Part shown: in pieces, positions 59,081-64,000 of the stretch
Position numbering within the stretch: position 1 is the stretch's first letter
How the letters are laid out: each line of letters starts with the position of its first letter
Source: an uncultured Rhodopila sp.
GTDB lineage: Bacteria > Pseudomonadota > Alphaproteobacteria > Acetobacterales > Acetobacteraceae
Direction: 5' to 3'
Assembly (NCBI GenBank): GCA_903932145.1
Contig: CAIZFE010000037.1
Span: forward strand, 44,833-108,832
DNA: 64,000 bases
Program-made: the position numbers and the translations under genes
The notes under the pieces: model-generated
What the model was told of the DNA's origin: nothing
Seen by the model: only the letters and a program-made list of their open reading frames with translations
Database searches by the model: none

Positions 59081-60772
59081 ATGACAGCCACCGCATTCAA
59101 GGCCGCCCGCGACTTCCTGCGCGCGCATCGCACCGATTACGCCACCGCCTATCGCGATTTCCGCTGGCCGGAGATGCAAAACTTCAACTGGGCACTGGAC
59201 TGGTTCGACGGCGAACTCGCCCGCGGCGACACCGCGCACCAGCCCGCGCTGATCATCGTCGGTGACGGCGCCGCCCGCCTGACCTTCGCCGAATTGTCCG
59301 AACGATCGAACCGCGTTGCCAACGGGCTTCGTGCCCTCGGCGTCAAACGCGGCGACCGCATCCTTCTCATGCTCGGCAACATCGTGCCGCTGTGGGAGGT
59401 CATGCTCGCGTCGATGAAACTGGGCGCCGTTGTCATCCCGGCGACGACATTGCTGGCAGCCAACGACCTCGCCGACCGGTTCGACCGTGGCCGCGCCCGC
59501 CATGTCGTCACCACGTCGGAGGAAACCGGCAAATTCGATGGCATGGACGCCAGCCTGACCCGCATCGCCGTCGGTACCCCGGTCGCGGGATGGAATCGCT
59601 ACGACGCACTGCATGCCGGTTCGGAACAATTCGTTCCGGACGCCGAGACCAACGCCGAAGACCCGATGCTGCTGTACTTCACCTCCGGCACCACGGCGAA
59701 GCCAAAGCTGGTGCTGCACTCCCACCGCTCCTACCCGGTCGGCCATCTCTCGACGATGTATGCGTTGGGCCTGCTGCAGGGCGACGTCCACCTGAACATC
59801 TCCTCCCCCGGTTGGGCCAAACATGCGTGGAGCTGCTTCTTCGCCCCCTGGATCGCCGGTGCCGCGATTTTCATCGCCAACCAGGGCCGTTTCCACGCCC
59901 GCACGATGCTCGACACCATCGCCGCCAACAAAGTAACGACCCTGTGCGCGCCGCCGACCGTCTGGCGCATGCTGATCCAGGAAGACCTGAAATCCGTCCA
60001 GCACAGCCTCCGCGAGTTGCTCGGGGCAGGGGAACCGCTGAACCCCGAGGTCATCGATCAGGTGCAAGCCGCCTGGGGCCTGACCATCCGCGACTTCTAC
60101 GGCCAGACCGAAACGACCGCGCAGGTCGGCAATCCGCCGGGCCAGCCAATCAAGGCCGGCTCTATGGGCCGTCCATTGCCGGGCTACCGCACCCTGCTGC
60201 TGGACCCGGACGATCAGGAAGCCGAGGAAGGCGAACTGTCGCTGTCGCTTGACCCCAAGCCGGCCGGCCTGATGCGCGGCTACCAGCAGGATGACGGCTC
60301 GATCCTCGGACTGACCGGCGTCGCCTATCGCACCGGTGACGTGGCATCCCGCGATGCCGACGGATACCTGACCTATGTCGGCCGGGCGGACGATGTGTTC
60401 AAAGCCTCGGACTACCGGATCAGCCCGTTCGAACTGGAAAGCGTGCTAATCGAGCACCCCTCCGTCGCCGAAGCCGCCGTCGTCCCGGCGCCCGACGCAA
60501 TGCGGATGGCGATCCCGAAAGCCTATGTCGCGCTGGTCACCGGAGCGACCGGGGATCGCGCCACGGCCCTGTCGATCTTCCAGCACCTGCGCGAGCGGCT
60601 CGCCCCCTTCAAGCGCATCCGCCGTTTGGAGTTCTACGACTTGCCGAAAACCATCTCCGGCAAGATCAGGCGGGTGGAACTGCGGCAGCGGGAGAACCAG
60701 TTCGCCGCAGCGGGCACCCGTGAACCGATGGAATATCGGGAAGAGGATTTTCCGGAACTCACCGGGCGTTGA
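59081..60772 (+). CDS. Acyl-CoA synthetase (AMP-forming)
   Basis: The 563-residue adenylate-forming enzyme activates a carboxylic acid to its CoA ester using ATP. It shows the P-loop LLYFTSGTTAKPKLVLHSHR near residue 205, FYGQTETTAQVGNPPGQPIK near 345, the hinge YRTGDVASRDADGYLTYVGR ADDVFKASDYRISPFELESV L near 415, and the catalytic Lys in LPKTISGKIRRVEL near 530. The NWALDWFDG N-terminus is typical of acetyl/medium-chain acyl-CoA synthetases of the AcsM type. Its position after mmsB suggests a part in branched-chain or short-chain acid breakdown. Confidence 0.87.
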   Translation: MTATAFKAARDFLRAHRTDYATAYRDFRWPEMQNFNWALDWFDGELARGDTAHQPALIIVGDGAARLTFAELSERSNRVANGLRALGVKRGDRILLMLGNIVPLWEVMLASMKLGAVVIPATTLLAANDLADRFDRGRARHVVTTSEETGKFDGMDASLTRIAVGTPVAGWNRYDALHAGSEQFVPDAETNAEDPMLLYFTSGTTAKPKLVLHSHRSYPVGHLSTMYALGLLQGDVHLNISSPGWAKHAWSCFFAPWIAGAAIFIANQGRFHARTMLDTIAANKVTTLCAPPTVWRMLIQEDLKSVQHSLRELLGAGEPLNPEVIDQVQAAWGLTIRDFYGQTETTAQVGNPPGQPIKAGSMGRPLPGYRTLLLDPDDQEAEEGELSLSLDPKPAGLMRGYQQDDGSILGLTGVAYRTGDVASRDADGYLTYVGRADDVFKASDYRISPFELESVLIEHPSVAEAAVVPAPDAMRMAIPKAYVALVTGATGDRATALSIFQHLRERLAPFKRIRRLEFYDLPKTISGKIRRVELRQRENQFAAAGTREPMEYREEDFPELTGR

Positions 60773-60974
60773 TGTCTGGTACGACATTTCGTGGCGGGCA
60801 AAGGCCCGCCATCCATGCCTCTCACTCACGATCAGAACGCGTGAGATCGGCTGCCCCGTCGCAATGACGGCTACCGGCGGGTTTTTCGGTTGAAATCGCC
60901 GAAAACCCGCCGCATGCTGCATTGCAACACGGGTGGAAGCGTCCTTTCCGAGGCTCAATGGAAAGGATACCCGC

Positions 60975-61148
60975 ATGCACGAATCCGATTTCTGGACCAA
61001 AACCGCCGAGGCAATGGAGCTATCCATCGAAGGTGAACGCCTGATCGCTCGGGAAGTCGCCGATCTCGTCAGCGGTTGGTGGCGCCAGGGCATTCATGCC
61101 CTGGGAAAGTTCATTCCGCGCCTGACGCAGCACCGGCCGTCAGCATAG
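60975..61148 (+). CDS. Small hypothetical protein
   Basis: The 57-residue product has a plausible helix EAMELSIEGERLIAREVADL VSGWWRQGIH and a ribosome site (aaagga) about eight bases ahead of ATG 60975. Its stop lies inside the 3' end of the opposite hydratase gene (nine-base overlap). No family was recognised. An in-frame ATG at 60933 would lengthen it without a better ribosome site. Confidence 0.5.
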   Translation: MHESDFWTKTAEAMELSIEGERLIAREVADLVSGWWRQGIHALGKFIPRLTQHRPSA

Positions 61149-61913
61149 CCGCACCGTAACGTCAGGCAGCGGCGGGAAAGACACCGTGACAACAGCCGGA
61201 CCGGTCAGCCACACCGGCGGCGTCACGCTGCCCAACATGACAACCTGCCCCGCTTTCAGTCCGCCAAACGCGGCGGCCTCGGCCGACCCGGCCAACCACG
61301 CCAGCCCGTTCAGCGGATGTCCGAGCAGATCGGAGGTAACGCCTTCGTCAGCGGTGCCGTTATCCAGGCTGATCCGACCCCGCAACGCGCCAATATCCAG
61401 AGCCCGCCAATCAAGACCGTGCCCGTCCCCGATCACCGCCGCACAATGATACATTTGGTCGGCCAGTAACGTCGGAGTGCCAAGCAGCTTCAAATCGCCG
61501 TAACGGTTTTCGACGATTTCAATACCCGCGAAGAAATCCCCCACCGCCGCGAGGGCTTGCTCCAGCGAACACGGGCCGGGAGGCAGATCGTGCGCCAGCC
61601 GCACCGCGACCTCGCATTCCACACCGGGTTTGATGTAGTCGGCGAACCGCAGGTCCGCGTGACCGTGATAGACGTCCCCGGCCCGCATGAACCCGGCGAT
61701 CGGGCCGTCGATCCCCAGATACACCTGCATGCGCTTGCCGGTAGCGCCGATCTTGAACCCAACCGGCACGAAGCCCTCGGCCAGCGCGTGCTGCACGGCG
61801 GCGCCCTCTGCCTCGGTTACGGGAGCAATCCCGGCCGGCAGCGGCGTCACGACAACCCGGTCCCGTCGCATCGCCCGTAAAGCAACCGCGGCAGGGACCG
61901 GATCGAACGCCAT
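61140..61913 (-). CDS. 2-Keto-4-pentenoate hydratase family protein
   Basis: The 257-residue protein resembles MhpD-type hydratases and 4-oxalocrotonate decarboxylases, which act on hydroxypentadienoate-like acids in aromatic ring breakdown. Landmarks are VGFKIGATGKRMQVYLGIDG PIAGFM near residue 52, VECEVAVRLAHDLPP near 100 with the metal-ligand Glu, GDFFAGIEIVENRY, and GSVTPPVWLTGPAVVTVSF at the end. I start it at ATG 61913, which overlaps the rlmB stop by one base (TAATG). Fumarylacetoacetase-fold relatives are an alternative. Confidence 0.78.
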   Translation of the reverse strand: MAFDPVPAAVALRAMRRDRVVVTPLPAGIAPVTEAEGAAVQHALAEGFVPVGFKIGATGKRMQVYLGIDGPIAGFMRAGDVYHGHADLRFADYIKPGVECEVAVRLAHDLPPGPCSLEQALAAVGDFFAGIEIVENRYGDLKLLGTPTLLADQMYHCAAVIGDGHGLDWRALDIGALRGRISLDNGTADEGVTSDLLGHPLNGLAWLAGSAEAAAFGGLKAGQVVMLGSVTPPVWLTGPAVVTVSFPPLPDVTVRLC

Positions 61914-63160
61914 TAGCGCCGTGAAAGCTCGTATAACGCGACCGAAGCGGCGGCGGATACGTTCAGGCTTTCGATCGCGCCCTTGATCGTCAGACCCGCG
62001 ATCTCGTCGCAAGTCTCGCGCGTCAGGCGGCGCAGGCCCTCGCCCTCGGACCCCAGCACCAATGCCACGCGGCGATCGGAGAAAGCCGGCCCCGACAGCG
62101 CCTTGCCCTCGGCATCCAACCCGATGCACCAGACGTTCGCCGCCTTCAGCGCGATGATGGTCCGAGCAATGTTGACCGCGCGCAGCAACGGGATCTTCTC
62201 CAGCGCGCCGGATGCGGCTTTCGCCAAACCACCGGTTTCCTCGGGTGCATTGCGGTCCTGTGTGATCACGCAGGCGGCACCGAACGCCGCCGCTGACCGC
62301 ATGATCGCGCCGACGTTGCGCGGATCGGTCACCTGATCCAGCACGATAATCACGCCGGTCTTGTCCAGCACCGATTGCAGGCTCGGCGGCGCCAAGGGAT
62401 CGGCCAGCAGCGCGATACCCTGATGCACGATGTCACGCCCGAGCAACGTGTCCAACCGGGCGCGATCGACCCGCTCGGGGGAGACGGCCCAGGGCGGCGG
62501 CAACTGCTTTTCCAGCCCGGCCTCGGCGTCTTCCGTCACCAACAGGCGGCGCAGCCGGCGATTCGGGTTGGCCAGCGCGGCGGCGACAGCATGATAGCCA
62601 TACAGCCACAGCGTGCCCTTCGGAGAATCCGGCGAACTGCGCGGCGCCTCGTAATCGCGCTGCCGCTGCGGTGCCACGGTCAGGCGCGGCGGCGCACCCT
62701 CACGCGGCGGACGCGGCGCATAATCGCCTCGCGATGCGCTGGCCGGCTTGGCACTTGGGCGAGGCCCATCATGACGGGGCGCATCATGACGCGGCGCATC
62801 GTCGTGCCGGGGCGCGGACGAACGCGGCCCTTCGTGACGCGGACCGCTCGGGCGCGGGCCTTCATGGCGAGGGCCGCTGGGGCGCGGGCCATCCTGCCGT
62901 GTGCTGGTCGGACGCGCCGAATACGGCTTCTGATACTCGCGCGGCGCGCCGTCGCTCGACTTGCCGGCGTAGCTGGAGCGTCCCTCGGAGCGCGCACCGC
63001 CGCCGGGTCCGGAAGAACGTGAGGGTCCGCCGCCGGGGCCGCCCGAACGCGGGCCTCCGCCGGGGGGACGCGAGGAGGGGCCGCCGGGTCCGCGAGCGGG
63101 ACCACGATCAGAGGGGGGGCGAGACGAACCGCCGGGACGATTGCTATGGGGAGGTTTCAT
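61913..63160 (-). CDS. rlmB: 23S rRNA 2'-O-methyltransferase RlmB with long disordered N-terminus
   Basis: The 415-residue SPOUT methyltransferase methylates G2251 in the peptidyl-transferase loop of 23S rRNA. Residues 1-180 are Gly/Pro/Arg/Ser-rich and disordered, with a decapeptide repeat around GPRPSGPRHE. The substrate-binding L30e-like domain starts at LWLYGYHAVAAALANPNRRL. The SPOUT knot has TDPRNVGAIMRSAAAFGAAC VITQ, VALVLGSEGEGLRRLT and IESLNVSAAASVALYELSRR. Such long tails occur in alphaproteobacterial RlmB but this one is at the long end. It is translationally coupled to the hydratase gene. Confidence 0.9.
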   Translation of the reverse strand: MKPPHSNRPGGSSRPPSDRGPARGPGGPSSRPPGGGPRSGGPGGGPSRSSGPGGGARSEGRSSYAGKSSDGAPREYQKPYSARPTSTRQDGPRPSGPRHEGPRPSGPRHEGPRSSAPRHDDAPRHDAPRHDGPRPSAKPASASRGDYAPRPPREGAPPRLTVAPQRQRDYEAPRSSPDSPKGTLWLYGYHAVAAALANPNRRLRRLLVTEDAEAGLEKQLPPPWAVSPERVDRARLDTLLGRDIVHQGIALLADPLAPPSLQSVLDKTGVIIVLDQVTDPRNVGAIMRSAAAFGAACVITQDRNAPEETGGLAKAASGALEKIPLLRAVNIARTIIALKAANVWCIGLDAEGKALSGPAFSDRRVALVLGSEGEGLRRLTRETCDEIAGLTIKGAIESLNVSAAASVALYELSRR

Positions 63161-63170
63161 TGTCCCACTC

Positions 63171-63780
63171 CTATAGACCCCTGCGAAGCCCCTGCACAGC
63201 CGGTGAATGCTTGTCTGTCACAGAACTGTAAGCACATGCCCGGCCCCAGCGTTGCGCCGGGATTTCGAGATACCGGTGCAGCATGGCCGCCGCCACGATC
63301 GGCAACCCGATCGCCGCCGGCAGCCACAACAGAGTGAACAGCGCCGGATCGCCGCCCGCCAGCCAGCCCAGCGGCGGCCCCAACATTTTGTGGATCGGTT
63401 CGTTGATGAGGTACAGGCTGTAAGAGATCGCCCCGGCGTATCCCATTGACCGGCTGCTCAGGAACCGGGCGGGCGGGCAGGCGGGATGCATCTGCACCCA
63501 CAGGCACACCGTCCATAGCAGCGGAGGCAGCAATTTCCCCGCGCTTCCGCCAGCAGCGCAGACCGCCAGCGTGGCCACCAGCATCAGCGCGTAGCGACGT
63601 ATGGCGCCGGGTTCGGACCGGACGACCGCGACGCTCGCCACCCCCAGCGCGAAGAAATGTCCCTTGTTCGGCAGAAACGCTCGGCTGAACTGCCAGTCAT
63701 CGGGGCCGGCCCATTGCCAGACCAGCCCGGCCAGGGCCAGCGCGAGCAGGATGCGGCACAGGCGGTCGGATCCCCCCGTG
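63171..63780 (-). pseudogene. Truncated acyltransferase 3 (OafA/YrhL-type), C-terminal part only
   Basis: The last 200 residues of a multi-pass membrane acyltransferase are recognisable: LLALALAGLVWQWAGPDD, FFALGVASVAVVRSEPGAIR RYALMLVATLAV, YAGAISYSLYLINEPIHKML G and LPIVAAAMLHRYLEIPAQRW. The N-terminal half, which carries the catalytic His and the first membrane helices, is missing. The frame upstream of about 63780 reads through a palindromic repeat instead. The open frame to 63965 (MTLALLRQGRLGSAEHELLG) is repeat-derived. The gene is probably inactive unless expressed as a fragment. Confidence 0.65.
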
Positions 63781-63905
63781 TCATGGCCGGGCCTGGCTCC
63801 ATTGGCACCAGGATAAGCGATTGGGGGAGAAGGTTTATGCCGAGGACGAGGCTTTCCAATCTCCGTCATGGCCGGGCTTGGCCCGGCCACCCACGACTTT
63901 GATTT
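63781..63905. repeat. REP element bordering the truncated acyltransferase
   Basis: The block includes tcatggccgggcctggctcc at the left, a linker (caggataagcgattgggg) also found inverted near 45135-45149, and gtcatggccgggcttggccc with ggccacccacgacttt at the right. It lies exactly where the acyltransferase coding sequence stops being recognisable. Confidence 0.65.
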
Positions 63906-64000
63906 CCCAAGCAATTCGTGTTCCGCCGATCCAAGCCTCCCCTGACGCAGGAGGGCCAGCGTCATTGCAGAAGGTAGCAGGGTTATGAGCGATCTAGCCA

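Noticed and set aside
1..64000. CRISPR arrays, tRNA or rRNA genes, and intact insertion sequences
   Set aside because: No regularly spaced identical repeats, no tRNA-like cloverleaf arms and no transposase motifs were found by reading the sequence; a dedicated scan could still find a divergent tRNA.

Overview
The window is high-GC (a little over 60% by eye) and densely coded. Gene content points to an alphaproteobacterium, most likely an Acetobacteraceae/Rhodospirillales member: HemJ-type protoporphyrinogen oxidase, an HU protein with a Lys/Ala-rich tail, two LLM-class flavin oxidoreductases, an Flp pilin, DUF1127 with a divergent LysR gene, a DUF3237 protein, a PEP-CTERM metalloprotease, and many GTCATGGCCGGGCTTGGCCCGGCCAC-type intergenic palindromes. 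The assignment rests on gene families, not on an rRNA or marker-gene comparison. No tRNA, rRNA, CRISPR array or intact transposase was seen.

Layout. 1-7.9 kb: D-tartrate dehydratase (cut by the window edge), hemJ, an SDR, an LVIVD-repeat protein, a beta-hydroxyacid dehydrogenase, two tandem LLM oxidoreductases and holB. 8.0-12.5 kb: a HEPN/nucleotidyltransferase pair, two transglutaminase-like proteases flanking a ModA-like protein, and an enolase-superfamily enzyme. 12.7-16.8 kb: a P450-ferredoxin pair, a periplasmic binding protein and an orphan CcdA. 16.8-26.1 kb: a DapA-family lyase, a YcgN-like protein, a SYLF lipoprotein, an Flp pilin, ABC transporter parts and a GH63-like glucosidase. 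26.1-31.6 kb: the flgI-flgJ-flgN group, an aminotransferase and a DUF2167 protein. 31.9-37.3 kb: a duplicated blue-light/c-di-GMP locus. 37.3-49.4 kb: small genes, HU, a broken secreted gene, amidase, phosphoesterase, PEP-CTERM metalloprotease, branched-chain aminotransferase, an FAD protein, a triple-PAS chemoreceptor and a peptidoglycan-binding protein. 49.6-64 kb: haloacetate dehalogenase, a SPOR lytic transglycosylase, DUF72, DUF1127/LysR, a beta-lactamase-like hydrolase, an MntA/HepT-like pair with a broken toxin gene, DUF3237-HIBADH-acyl-CoA synthetase, a hydratase, rlmB and a truncated acyltransferase.

The standout is 31.9-37.3 kb. A GGDEF-EAL gene followed, with ATGA overlap, by a stand-alone BLUF photoreceptor gene lies next to a second copy in which the same three domains form one reading frame (GGDEF-EAL-BLUF). 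Both BLUF domains keep the flavin-switch Tyr, Asn, Gln, Trp and Met, and both enzyme halves keep GGDEF and EAL. A decayed piece of the neighbouring MFS transporter gene lies between the copies, so the duplicated unit can be read from the sequence. This is a natural split-versus-fused pair for light-controlled c-di-GMP turnover, with BLUF at the C-terminus rather than the more familiar N-terminus.

Decay is a second theme. The MFS gene carries an out-of-frame deletion, a HepT-like toxin gene and a secreted-protein gene each carry one in-frame TGA, and an acyltransferase has lost its N-terminal half next to a palindromic repeat.
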